This document shows positions 17,176-25,565 of a stretch of DNA of 64,000 bases, piece by piece. The notes below the pieces were generated by a model. It worked only from the letters and a program-made list of their open reading frames with translations. It made no database searches and was not told where the DNA came from. The stretch's first letter is position 1. Each line of letters opens with the position of its first letter. Both the position numbers and the translations under genes were made by a program. Source of the stretch: Paractinoplanes polyasparticus (GTDB lineage: Bacteria; Actinomycetota; Actinomycetes; Mycobacteriales; Micromonosporaceae); assembly GCF_019710575.1 (NCBI RefSeq), contig NZ_JAHWFK010000036.1, forward strand, positions 1 through 64,000, written 5' to 3'.

Positions 17176-17991
17176 TCAGACGCCGTACTGAAGGAAGCCG
17201 TAAATTCCCAGGGCGACGATGCCCACCGCGGTGAGGGCAGCGACCGCGGTGACGATCGGCCGCCGCCGGCGGGTCACGGCTGTGTCGGTGCCGGGCTCCT
17301 CGGCGACCTCCCGCAGCATGCGGACGAGCTTTTCCGCCGTACGGACGCGGCAGCGCGCATTCATCCAGTAGCCCCGCGAGGAGTGCTCCATGATCGGCGA
17401 GTCGACGCGGATGTCGACGAAGTCCCGGTTGAGCAGCCGTAGCCGGATCTCGAGTTGGCTGTGCTCGAACGTCCCGATCAGGCGCCGGGGCACGCTCACC
17501 CGCCACAGCGCGGTGTCGATGTGCAGGTGCTGCGGCGTGACCACGTACCCGGCGACCGGCCCGACCAGCACCCCGAACCAGACGGGGGCCAGCCCGCACG
17601 CCGCCACGAAGTAATCGATCCCGTAGGCGTCTTCCGTGCCCGCGGCGACCAGCACGACCACCACGCCGAGCGCGACCGTCACCCACGGCACCCCGCTGCT
17701 GCGCCGCGCCGACCGCCGCCGCACCTTCGCGTGATGCGCCACCGCGACCGGCTGAGCGATCGGCAGGTCCCCGTACTTGAGTTCCAGAGCCGACCCGATC
17801 CACCCGCTCACCGCCACGAACAGGGCCACCCCGCCGAACACACCGGCCGGAGCCGCCCACGACACCAGAACCGCCGCCGCGATCAGCAGCGCGCCCGCCG
17901 CCCCGACGGTCAGGGCCAGCGGCCGGCTCCACACCAGCGCCTCGTTGTCGTGAAAGTCGATCTCCAGCCCCACGGCACCTCCACGCGCCAT
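17176..17991 (-). CDS. hypothetical membrane protein
   Basis: 271 residues with two N-terminal helices ('PLALTVGAAGALLIAAAVLVSW', 'GVFGGVALFVAVSGWIG'), two central ones ('WVTVALGVVVVLVAAG', 'APVWFGVLVGPVAGYVV') and a C-terminal anchor ('IVTAVAALTAVGIVALGIYGFL'). The soluble loop between the last two groups looks like a PH-like beta domain ('LRLLNRDFVDIRVDSP'). Function unknown. It is divergent from selA, with ~100 bp between starts. Confidence 0.75.
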   Translation of the reverse strand: MARGGAVGLEIDFHDNEALVWSRPLALTVGAAGALLIAAAVLVSWAAPAGVFGGVALFVAVSGWIGSALELKYGDLPIAQPVAVAHHAKVRRRSARRSSGVPWVTVALGVVVVLVAAGTEDAYGIDYFVAACGLAPVWFGVLVGPVAGYVVTPQHLHIDTALWRVSVPRRLIGTFEHSQLEIRLRLLNRDFVDIRVDSPIMEHSSRGYWMNARCRVRTAEKLVRMLREVAEEPGTDTAVTRRRRPIVTAVAALTAVGIVALGIYGFLQYGV

Positions 17992-18092
17992 CCCACTCCA
18001 TGATCGAAGTCGTGCGCAACGCCCGTCCGGCCGACGGGTAGCTTTCGAATGGCGTGCCCGGGGTAGACGACCGGCGGCGGAGGGAGACGGTG

Positions 18093-19670
18093 ATGGATTC
18101 TCGGCGGCGCGTCCCGCGCACGGACGTCGTCCTGGCCGATCCCCGGCTGGTCACGGCCACCGCGACGGAGGGCCGCGCGGCCGTGAAGGCGGCCGTCGTG
18201 GCCACGCTTCAGCGCGTACGGGAAGGAAAGCTCGAGCCGGAAGCCGTGGTCGACGCCGCCCTGGCCGCCCTGCCCGGCGGCCTGCGCCCGGTGCTGAACG
18301 CGACCGGCGTCGTCCTGCACACCAACCTGGGCCGCGCCGCCCTCTCCCCCGCGGCTCGCGAGGCCGTGGCCGCCGCGGCCGGCCACACCGACGTCGAGCT
18401 CGACCTGACCACCGGCCGCCGGGCCAAGCGCGGCCGCACCGCGCTGGCCGCCCTGCACCGGGCCGTCCCCGCCGCCCGCGACGTCCACGTGGTCAACAAC
18501 GGCGCCGCCGCCCTGGTGCTGGCCGCAACCGCCCTGGCCCCCGCCGGCGGCGAGATCATCGTCAGCCGCGGCGAGATGGTCGAGATCGGCGACGGCTTCC
18601 GCCTCCCCGACCTGCTCGAGTCGACCGGCGCCCGCCTGCGCGAGGTGGGCACGACCAACCGCACGACCCGGGCCGACTACGAGCGGGCCATCGGCCCCCG
18701 AACCGGCTTCATCCTCAAGGTCCACCCCTCCAACTTCGTCGTACGGGGTTTCACCAGCGCCGCGTCCGTGCCGGAGCTGGCCACCCTGCCCGTCCCCGTG
18801 GTCGCCGACATCGGCTCCGGCCTGCTCACCCCCGACCCGCTGCTTCCGGACGAGCCCGACGCCCACACCACCCTGTCCGAGGGCGCCGCCCTGGTCATCG
18901 CCAGCGGCGACAAGCTGCTCGGCGGCCCCCAGGCAGGCCTGCTGCTCGGCGCCGCACCCCTGATCGAACGCCTCCGCCGCCACCCACTGGCCCGCGCCCT
19001 TCGCGTGGACAAGCTCACCCTGGCCGCCCTGCAAGCCACGCTGACCGGCCCGGAAACCCCCACGTGGGAAGCGCTACGCGTCTCACCCGACGCTCTGCTC
19101 GCCCGCACCCGGCACGCCCGGACCCAGCTGGCCGAGGCGGGCGTCCAAGCCGACATCGTGCCTTCGGACGCCGTAGTGGGTGGGGGTGGCGCGCCCGAGC
19201 TGACCCTCCCGTCGTGGTCGCTCGCGCTGCCACCCGCATACGCGTCCCCCTTGCGAACCGCCCCGACGCCGGTAGTGGGCCGGGTCGAACGCGACCGTCT
19301 GCTGCTCGACCTGCGCTGCGTCCCGCCGTCCGCCGACCCCGCCCTGGTGGCAATGGTCGTCTCCGTCGCGTCATCCCGGGCCCAGCCGCCCGGCACACAA
19401 CCCACCCCGGCCGGGGCACAACCCGCCGACCCATCCACGCCAGCCGGGGCACAACCCGCCGACCCATCCACGCCAGCCGGGACACGGCCCGCCGAACGAC
19501 CCACGCCAGCCGGGGCACGTCTCGCCGAACGACCGGCGCGCGCCGGAACGGGCTTCGCCGAACCGCCGACGCCACCCGGAGCGGGCCTCGCTGAGCCATC
19601 GACGCCGCCCGGGTCAGAGCCCGACGAACAGCCGACGCCGGCCCGCGCGCCCGCGGCGAAGGGCCGTTGA
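18093..19670 (+). CDS. selA: L-seryl-tRNA(Sec) selenium transferase
   Basis: PLP enzyme that converts seryl-tRNA(Sec) to selenocysteyl-tRNA(Sec) using selenophosphate. About 525 residues. Family landmarks: 'RRRVPRTDVVLADPRL' N-terminus, 'VLNATGVVLHTNLGRAALS', 'VVNNGAAALVLA', and the PLP-lysine region 'IASGDKLLGGPQAG'. ATG 18093 follows GGAGGGAGA; the GTG at 18054 is less likely. The last ~100 residues are extra to the family: seven 11-residue repeats of the type AGAQPADPSTP, encoded by 33-bp repeats. selB begins at the stop codon (TTGAGCATG), so the two are coupled. Confidence 0.95.
   Translation: MDSRRRVPRTDVVLADPRLVTATATEGRAAVKAAVVATLQRVREGKLEPEAVVDAALAALPGGLRPVLNATGVVLHTNLGRAALSPAAREAVAAAAGHTDVELDLTTGRRAKRGRTALAALHRAVPAARDVHVVNNGAAALVLAATALAPAGGEIIVSRGEMVEIGDGFRLPDLLESTGARLREVGTTNRTTRADYERAIGPRTGFILKVHPSNFVVRGFTSAASVPELATLPVPVVADIGSGLLTPDPLLPDEPDAHTTLSEGAALVIASGDKLLGGPQAGLLLGAAPLIERLRRHPLARALRVDKLTLAALQATLTGPETPTWEALRVSPDALLARTRHARTQLAEAGVQADIVPSDAVVGGGGAPELTLPSWSLALPPAYASPLRTAPTPVVGRVERDRLLLDLRCVPPSADPALVAMVVSVASSRAQPPGTQPTPAGAQPADPSTPAGAQPADPSTPAGTRPAERPTPAGARLAERPARAGTGFAEPPTPPGAGLAEPSTPPGSEPDEQPTPARAPAAKGR
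19410..19640 (+). repeat. 33-bp coding repeat, seven copies, in the selA 3' end
   Basis: Seven in-frame 33-bp units encode AGAQPADPSTP and variants. Units 1 and 2 are identical at DNA level; the others diverge progressively toward the 3' end. The repeat lies beyond the conserved SelA fold. Confidence 0.9.
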
Positions 19671-19672
19671 GC

Positions 19673-21571
19673 ATGCACGTCCCGGCCACCGCCGGACACG
19701 TCGACCACGGCAAGTCGACGCTGGTGCAAGCCCTCACCGGCATGGAACCCGACCGCTGGGCCGAGGAACGCCGCCGCGGCATGACGATCGACCTCGGCTT
19801 CGCCTGGACCACCCTGCCCGCAGGCGACACGGTCGCGTTCGTCGACGTCCCCGGCCACGAACGCTTCGTCCCGAACATGCTGGCCGGCATCGGCCCCGTC
19901 CCCGCCGCCATGATCGTGGTGGCCGCCGACGAGGGCTGGAAACCCCAGTCGGCCGAGCACCTGGCGGCGCTGGCGGCCCTCGACGTACGCCATGGTCTGC
20001 TCGTCGTGACGCGTAGCGACCTCGCCGACCCGGCTCCCGCCACAGCCCAGGCCTTGGCCGAGATCGCCGCCACGCCGCTGGGCCACGTGCCCGCCGTAGC
20101 CGTGAGCGGCCTGACCGGCGCCGGCCTGGACGACCTGCGCGCCGCGATCGAGACGCTGGTGGCCGCCCTGCCCGCGCCGGACCTCGACGAGCCCGTACGG
20201 CTGTGGATCGACCGGGCGTTCACCGTCAAGGGCGCAGGCACAGTGGTCACCGGCACCCTGGGCGCAGGCACCCTGCGCGTAGGCGACGAACTGGCCCTGG
20301 GCGACACGCTGGTACGCGTACGCGGCCTGCAGTCCCTCGGCCGCCCCGCCGATGCTGCGCCCGCAGTGGCCCGCGTAGCGGTAAATCTGCGCGGCACCCC
20401 CCGAGACGACGTAAGCCGGGGCGACGCCCTCCTCACCCCCGGCCGATTCCGCCTCACCGATCTGATCGACGTGCGAGTACACGGCGACCCCACCACCGAC
20501 CTGCCCAGCACAATGACCCTGCACACCGGTTCGGCCGCAGTCCCCGTCCGCGTACGCCCGCTGGGCCCCGACACAGCCCGCCTGCGCCTGTCCCGCCCGC
20601 TCCCCCTACGCATCGGCGACCGCGCCCTGCTACGCAACCCCGGCCTGCACCACGTAGCCGGCGGCGTAACAGTCCTGGACGTCCTCCCACCCGGCCTCCA
20701 ACGCCGAGGCGCCGCAGCCGCCCGAGCCAAGGTCCTGGCCACATTGGATGGCCACCCCGACCTGCCCGGCGAGCTCGCCCGCCGCCACCTGATCCGAGCC
20801 ACCACCCTGGCCGAGATGGGCATCCCTCTGCCGCCGCCGTCGCTCCCCCATTCCCTTCCCGCGCGACCCGCCGCCGAGAAGACCCGTGACCCAGAGGTGC
20901 CCGCACGAGGAACACGCCGGTCCGCGCCGACGCCGAATCGGCCAGACCCCAACGCCGGCCCGGCGATCGCCGATCCACCGCCCGGTCCCGTCTCCATCAC
21001 CCCGGTGGCCGGCGAATGGTATGCCGACTCGTCCTATTGGAGTTCGCTTCGCGAACGGCTCCCCGCCGAGGTCACGGAGTACCAGAAGCAGCACCCCCTC
21101 GAGCCCGGCATGCCGCTCGAAGCACTCCGCCACCGCCTCGGCCTACCCGACCGCACGTTGGTCACCGCTCTGATCCGCGCGCCTCTGTCAATGCGGAACG
21201 GCCGGGTCGCCGCGGTGTCATCCGGCCCGCCCGACGAGCTGGTCGCCCTGGTCGGGAAAGCTTTCGACGGCCTGGGACCGTTCGCCGCCCCCGAGGCACA
21301 TACCCTGGCCGATCTCGGGCTGGGCCCCCGTCAGCTCGCAGCCGCCGCCCGCACCGGCCTGGTCGTCCAGCTGACGCCCCAGGTAGTCCTGGCAGCCGGC
21401 GCGGTCGACGACGCGGCCGCAATCCTGGCCGGCCTCCCGCAGCCCTTCACGCTGAGCGAGGCCCGCCGAGCCCTGGACACCACCCGCCGCGTGGCCGTTC
21501 CCCTCCTCGAACTCCTCGACCGCCGAGCGATCACCCAGCGCCTCCCGGACGACCGCCGCCAAGTCCGCTGA
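19673..21571 (+). CDS. selB: selenocysteine-specific translation elongation factor SelB
   Basis: 632 residues. GTPase that carries Sec-tRNA(Sec) to the ribosome at UGA codons marked by a SECIS element. G1 motif 'AGHVDHGKSTLVQALTG' (residues 7-23), G2 region 'RGMTIDLGFAW', G3 'VDVPGHERFV'. The G4 position reads 'TRSD' rather than the common NKxD/TKxD. EF-Tu-like domains 2-3 follow. Winged-helix repeats that bind SECIS RNA form the C-terminus ('YQKQHPLEPGMPLEALRHRLGL' ... 'EARRALDTTRRVAVPLLELLD'). A Pro-rich linker (~residues 383-443) separates the halves. ATG 19673 or TTG 19667 (overlapping the selA stop) are possible starts. Confidence 0.95.
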   Translation: MHVPATAGHVDHGKSTLVQALTGMEPDRWAEERRRGMTIDLGFAWTTLPAGDTVAFVDVPGHERFVPNMLAGIGPVPAAMIVVAADEGWKPQSAEHLAALAALDVRHGLLVVTRSDLADPAPATAQALAEIAATPLGHVPAVAVSGLTGAGLDDLRAAIETLVAALPAPDLDEPVRLWIDRAFTVKGAGTVVTGTLGAGTLRVGDELALGDTLVRVRGLQSLGRPADAAPAVARVAVNLRGTPRDDVSRGDALLTPGRFRLTDLIDVRVHGDPTTDLPSTMTLHTGSAAVPVRVRPLGPDTARLRLSRPLPLRIGDRALLRNPGLHHVAGGVTVLDVLPPGLQRRGAAAARAKVLATLDGHPDLPGELARRHLIRATTLAEMGIPLPPPSLPHSLPARPAAEKTRDPEVPARGTRRSAPTPNRPDPNAGPAIADPPPGPVSITPVAGEWYADSSYWSSLRERLPAEVTEYQKQHPLEPGMPLEALRHRLGLPDRTLVTALIRAPLSMRNGRVAAVSSGPPDELVALVGKAFDGLGPFAAPEAHTLADLGLGPRQLAAAARTGLVVQLTPQVVLAAGAVDDAAAILAGLPQPFTLSEARRALDTTRRVAVPLLELLDRRAITQRLPDDRRQVR

Positions 21572-21599
21572 CCAGCCCACCACCACCCTGGACCGGGCC

Positions 21600-21690
21600 A
21601 CGCGCCCCCGAAGCGCGAGCCACCACCCCTGAGCTCGGCCACCACCCCTTAGCTGGGCGACCACCCTGAGCTGGGTCTGCCCCCGTGGCG
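21600..21690. repeat. degenerate short repeats downstream of selB
   Basis: Three to four imperfect units of ~20 bp built from CCACCACCCC and GAGCTGGG fill the gap between the convergent selB and RidA genes. They resemble a decayed tandem array. A termination role is possible but no clean hairpin is seen. Confidence 0.5.
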
Positions 21691-21714
21691 ACCCAGCCGA
21701 CGGGTGGCCGGTCG

Positions 21715-22131
21715 TCAGCCGGCGACCGCCGTGACCTCGACCTCGAGCACCGCCCCCGGCAGGAAGAGGCCGCTCACCTCGACAGTCGTGCTGGCCGGCG
21801 GGTTCCGGCCCGGGGCCGAAAAGAGCCGGCGGCGGACGGCGCCATAGGCGGGCAGGTCACCGAGATCGGTCATGAACGTGCGGATGAACAGCACGTCGGC
21901 CAGGCTCGCGCCGTGGGCCTTCAGCAGGGCGCCGACGATCTCGAAGATCCGGGCGGCCTGGGCGCCCGCGTCGCCCGGCGCCACCACCTCGCCGGCGTCG
22001 TCGACGGCCACCTGTCCGGCCAGTTGCAGCAGAGCGCCGCCGCCCGGCAAGTCGATGCGCGCCACGTGTGCGAAGCGGTCCCCGAACGGCGCGGCCACCG
22101 ACCCGGGATTGTCGAGCGTCATCTTCACCAT
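21715..22131 (-). CDS. RidA/YjgF-family protein
   Basis: About 138 residues. RidA proteins hydrolyse reactive enamine/imine intermediates released by PLP enzymes. Visible family features: 'GGALLQLAGQVAVDDAGEVV', 'DAGAQAARIFEIVGALLKAHGASLADVLFIRTFMTD' and the C-terminal 'ASTTVEVSGLFLPGAVLEVEVTAVA'. The usual catalytic-pocket Arg is seen in 'VLFIRTF'. Start at ATG 22131 (or 22122). Divergent from a LysR-type gene 70 bp away, which may have regulated it. Confidence 0.88.
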   Translation of the reverse strand: MVKMTLDNPGSVAAPFGDRFAHVARIDLPGGGALLQLAGQVAVDDAGEVVAPGDAGAQAARIFEIVGALLKAHGASLADVLFIRTFMTDLGDLPAYGAVRRRLFSAPGRNPPASTTVEVSGLFLPGAVLEVEVTAVAG

Positions 22132-22202
22132 GGCGACGACGCTAGACAGCGCCCTCCCATGCCACCAGCGAATGTCACGCATGCCTGCCATGCTTACCAG
22201 TC

Positions 22203-23106
22203 ATGGACACGGCCCTGCTGGAGGTCTTCCGCACCGTCGCGCACCTGGGCTCGATCACGGCCGCAGCGCAACGGCTGCAGTTCACCCAGTCCGCGGTCTC
22301 CCGCCAGATAGCCGCCCTCGAGTCCGACCTGGGCGCCCCGGTCTTCGACCGCCTGCCCCGCGGAGTCGCCCTGACCGAAGAGGGCAGGGCCCTGCTACCC
22401 CACGCCGAGGCCATCCTCGACCGCTTGAAAACAGCCCGCCGAGCCGTGGACGACCTGCACACGCTCGACACCGGCCGCCTACGGGTGGGCGCCTTCCCGA
22501 CAGCCGTAGCCGCCCTGGTCCCGCGCGCCTTGGCCGCCTTCCGCACGGCGTACCCCGAAGTGACCGTAAGCCTCGTCGAAGGCCTGACCCCGCGCCTGCT
22601 CAACCGCCTGACCACAGACGACGCCGACGTGGCGGTAGTGAGCGAGTCCCCCCGCCGGCCCGATCGACCCGGCTCGCTTCACCCTCCACCGCATCCTCGA
22701 CGAACGCCTGCTGGTGGCCGTCCCCCGAACACACCCCCTGGCCCGCCGCCGCACGGTCCACCTGGCCGAACTCGAGGCCGACTCGTTCATAGCCGGCTCC
22801 GCCGACGCCGAGGAAACCCTGCTACGAGCCAGCCTCCCCGCCGGCTTCCGCCCCCGAATCGACATAGTCGCCGCCGAGTGGACCGCCAAACTAGGCTGCG
22901 TGGCCGCCGGCCTGGGCGTAGCCCTGATCCCCGCGCTGGCCATGCGCACCAAGCCCGCCGACATCTCCCTGCTACGTCTGCACCGCGACGACGAACCCAC
23001 CCGCCGCATCTACGCGGCCACCCCGGTCACCCGCACGCCGTCCCCCGCCGTCCGGTCCTTCCTGCTCTTGCTGACCAGCGCCGTCGACCCCCTGTGGACC
23101 CGCTGA
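22203..23106 (+). pseudogene. LysR-family transcriptional regulator, frameshifted in a C6 run
   Basis: The first ~150 codons give a complete LysR N-terminus: helix-turn-helix 'GSITAAAQRLQFTQSAVSRQIAALE' and the start of the effector domain. After 'VVSES' the frame becomes Pro/Arg-rich nonsense. Reading the run of six C at 22648-22653 as five restores 'PAGPIDPARFTLHRILDERLLVAVPRTHPL' and the rest of the domain to a TGA at 23106, ~300 residues in all. Either a homopolymer slip (mutation or sequence error) or reversible slippage. Divergent from the RidA gene, its probable target. Confidence 0.82.
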
Positions 23107-23152
23107 CCCGTTGCACCCGCCGCGGCTGCGGCTTCGTCCCCCGGCTCGCGTG

Positions 23153-23956
23153 TCATCCGGGTGCGCTGTGACGCAGCCGGCTCACCAGCGCAGCGAGTTC
23201 ACCGGGGGCTTCCAGGTGCGCCAGGTGCGCCTGCCCGGCTAGCTGATGCACGGCAGCGCGCGGGGTGCGGCGAGCCACGTCGTCGAACGTTGTGCCGTAC
23301 GGTGCTCGACCGCGGTTGCGCTCACCCACGATCAGATCGATCCGGGCGGCTTGTCGCGCGAACTCCTGCGGGAGCGGAGCGTCATTGACGGACCGGGTCT
23401 CGTGGTAGATCGGCGAACTGACCTTACGCAGGCCGTCCCAGAGCGCGGCGTCGGAGCGCAGCGACTCGATGATCGGGCCGGGCATGCCGGTGACTTGCCC
23501 GAGCGCGACCTCGACGCTGCGATCCAGGTCGCCGTCGTGGTGGGCATCCGCGAGATCCGGCAGGGCTGCCGCACCGAAGGGAGCCATGATCGGCTCGTAG
23601 GCGATCAGGTGCGCCACCGTGACCGCGTTCGCGAGATGCAACGCGATGAGACCGCCGTAGCTCCAGCCGAAGAGTGTCCGCACGTCGGAGAACTCACGCA
23701 GCACGGACTCGGTGTCGCGCATCTCGGCCTGGATGCCGTACGCATCGGTCAGCGGGCCGGCGGGGTGCCGCCCGCGCCGGTTGACGACGGCGACGGTTCG
23801 CCAGCCCTTCAGCTGCCGCGCGACCGCAGCCCAGGTCGCAGAGTCTGCCATCGCACCCGGGATCACGACGATCGCGGGCCCGTCCGGGTCACCGTAGACG
23901 TCGACGCTCACCCAGCTGCCCTCGACGTCCACCAGTTTCTGAATCGTTTGCTCCAT
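23153..23956 (-). CDS. alpha/beta-fold hydrolase
   Basis: About 267 residues. Alpha/beta hydrolase with 'VVIPGAMADSATW' at the oxyanion strand, nucleophile elbow 'LFGWSYGGLIALH' and a late His in 'LAGQAHLAHLEAP'. The HG of the oxyanion motif is replaced by PG, as in many actinobacterial members. ATG 23956 is preferred because the alternative at 23995 overlaps the divergent TetR start. The TetR gene, 37 bp away across a palindrome, is its likely regulator. Confidence 0.85.
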   Translation of the reverse strand: MEQTIQKLVDVEGSWVSVDVYGDPDGPAIVVIPGAMADSATWAAVARQLKGWRTVAVVNRRGRHPAGPLTDAYGIQAEMRDTESVLREFSDVRTLFGWSYGGLIALHLANAVTVAHLIAYEPIMAPFGAAALPDLADAHHDGDLDRSVEVALGQVTGMPGPIIESLRSDAALWDGLRKVSSPIYHETRSVNDAPLPQEFARQAARIDLIVGERNRGRAPYGTTFDDVARRTPRAAVHQLAGQAHLAHLEAPGELAALVSRLRHSAPG

Positions 23957-23961
23957 AACTG

Positions 23962-23987
23962 GATTCTGGGTCAACTGCTCTAGAATC
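23962..23987. promoter_or_regulatory. probable TetR operator between divergent genes
   Basis: Inverted repeat GATTCT...AGAATC (6-bp arms, 14-bp spacer) fills the 37-bp gap between the divergent hydrolase and TetR genes, the typical site of an autoregulating TetR repressor. The TTGAC on the minus strand inside it is a possible -35 of the hydrolase promoter. Confidence 0.5.
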
Positions 23988-23993
23988 GTCAAC

Positions 23994-24641
23994 ATGGCAC
24001 CACGACCCGCCGGCCGTCCGCGCGCGTTCGACCGGGACGACGCGCTGCGTCACGCCGCCCATCTGTTCTGGCAGCACGGCTTCTCCGGCACCTCGACCCG
24101 GATGCTGACCGCGGCCCTGGGGATCTCGAGCTCGAGCCTCTACGCCGCGTTCGGCACCAAGGCCGACCTGTTCGCCGAGGCAATCCGCAGCTATGCGCTG
24201 CGCTACAGCGCGATCTATGACCGTGCTCTGGCTGAGCCCACGGTCACCAAGGTCATTGAGCGACTCCTGCTCGAGTCCGTCACAGAGTTCACGCGGACGG
24301 ACGAGGGGCATCCCGGTTGCCTGACGAGCAGTGCGGTCATGGCCGACACCTCAACCACCCTCGACGTCCGCACGTACGTCGCCGATCTTCAGTGCTCCGA
24401 CGAGGCACGCCTGCGAAATCGCCTCGAACAGGCAGCACGTACCGGCGAGTTGCCGGCCACGGTACAAGTCGCTGTGCTCGCCGAGCTCGTGCAGACCTTG
24501 TGGCAGGGCCTCTCAACCCGAGCCGAACTGGGCGCGACGCGGCGTGAACTCCTTGGTGTCGCCCACTTCGCGATGACGCTCATTCCTCCGATGCCCGCCG
24601 GCAGATCGCCGAGCGTTCCAGCCCCCGCTTCGGGCGCTTGA
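23994..24641 (+). CDS. TetR/AcrR-family transcriptional regulator
   Basis: 215 residues. N-terminal helix-turn-helix is typical: 'RDDALRHAAHLFWQHGFSGTSTRMLTAALGISSSSLYAAFGTKADLF'. The C-terminal ligand domain belongs to the subgroup with 'GHPGCLTSSAVMAD' and 'LVQTLWQGLSTRAE', often governing oxidoreductases or hydrolases. Divergent from the alpha/beta hydrolase gene and probably controlling it and itself. Low GC3 in places compared with neighbours, but the frame is intact. Confidence 0.9.
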   Translation: MAPRPAGRPRAFDRDDALRHAAHLFWQHGFSGTSTRMLTAALGISSSSLYAAFGTKADLFAEAIRSYALRYSAIYDRALAEPTVTKVIERLLLESVTEFTRTDEGHPGCLTSSAVMADTSTTLDVRTYVADLQCSDEARLRNRLEQAARTGELPATVQVAVLAELVQTLWQGLSTRAELGATRRELLGVAHFAMTLIPPMPAGRSPSVPAPASGA

Positions 24642-24752
24642 CATCCGCCAACAGCGACAAGCCGTCAACCGCGCTTGGTGGGGCCTGCACTACCGTCAAG
24701 TGGCCTGCTGACCGCATGGTTCCCGACCAGTCGCCTCCCTACCGTTGTCGGC

Positions 24753-25565
24753 GTGCGGAGATCAGCAAAAACACCAGAACAACGTCCCCTGCCGGTCGCC
24801 CACCAGCCTTCCTCCGGCCCTGGCGCAGCTGCCGTCCGGGTCGAGCAGCTGACTCGCGTCTACGCCGGACCCGGGCAGAGTGTCACTGCCCTCGCCGGGA
24901 TCGACGCGATGTTCGTGCGGGGCACCTTCACCGCCGTGATGGGTCCCTCGGGTTCCGGCAAGAGCACGCTGCTGCAGACCATGGCCGGACTCGACCGGCC
25001 GACCTCCGGACGGGTCTGGATCGGTGCCACCGAGCTGTCGTCGCTCTCCGAGACCGGGCTGACGAAGCTGAGGCGTAGTGAGATCGGTTTCGTCTTCCAG
25101 GCTTTCAACCTGATCGGCGCCCTCACCGTCGAGGAGAACATCATGCTGCCGCTGCGGCTCGCCAAGGCGCGGCCCGACCGGCGGTGGATCGCTGAGGTCA
25201 TCGAGCGGGTAGGCCTCGGACAGCGGCTGAAGCATCGGCCGGCGGCGCTCTCCGGTGGCCAGCAGCAGCGGGTGGCCATCGCTCGGGCGCTGGCCACGCG
25301 ACCGGAGGTGATCTTCTCTGACGAGCCGACCGGCGCGCTGGACACGCAGAGCGCCGCCGAGGTGCTGTCGTTGCTGCGCGCGATGGTCACCGAGCAGGGG
25401 CAGACGATCATCATGGTCACCCATGACCCGGTGGCTGCCTCGTACGCCGACCGGGTCGTGGTGCTGGCCGATGGCCGGATCGTGCGTGACATGCCGCAGC
25501 CGGGTGCCGGGGCCATCGCTGAAGAGCTTGCTTCGCTGGGTCGGCCTGCACGGGCGGTGGTGTGA
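24753..25565 (+). CDS. ABC transporter ATP-binding protein (MacB/LolD type)
   Basis: About 270 residues from GTG 24753; the exact start is uncertain because no strong ribosome site is visible. Walker A 'MGPSGSGKSTLLQ', Q-loop 'FVFQAFNLIG', signature 'LSGGQQQRVAIARAL', Walker B 'VIFSDEPTGALD' and H-loop 'MVTHD' are all intact. It pairs with the FtsX-like permease gene that begins inside its stop codon (TGATG). Such pairs export peptides, antibiotics or lipids, or remodel the envelope. Substrate unknown. Confidence 0.93.
   Translation: MRRSAKTPEQRPLPVAHQPSSGPGAAAVRVEQLTRVYAGPGQSVTALAGIDAMFVRGTFTAVMGPSGSGKSTLLQTMAGLDRPTSGRVWIGATELSSLSETGLTKLRRSEIGFVFQAFNLIGALTVEENIMLPLRLAKARPDRRWIAEVIERVGLGQRLKHRPAALSGGQQQRVAIARALATRPEVIFSDEPTGALDTQSAAEVLSLLRAMVTEQGQTIIMVTHDPVAASYADRVVVLADGRIVRDMPQPGAGAIAEELASLGRPARAVV

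Noticed and set aside
14327-17191. Plus-strand open frame of ~950 codons
   Set aside because: Shadow of the SARP regulator on the minus strand; composition is typical of reversed GC-rich codons.
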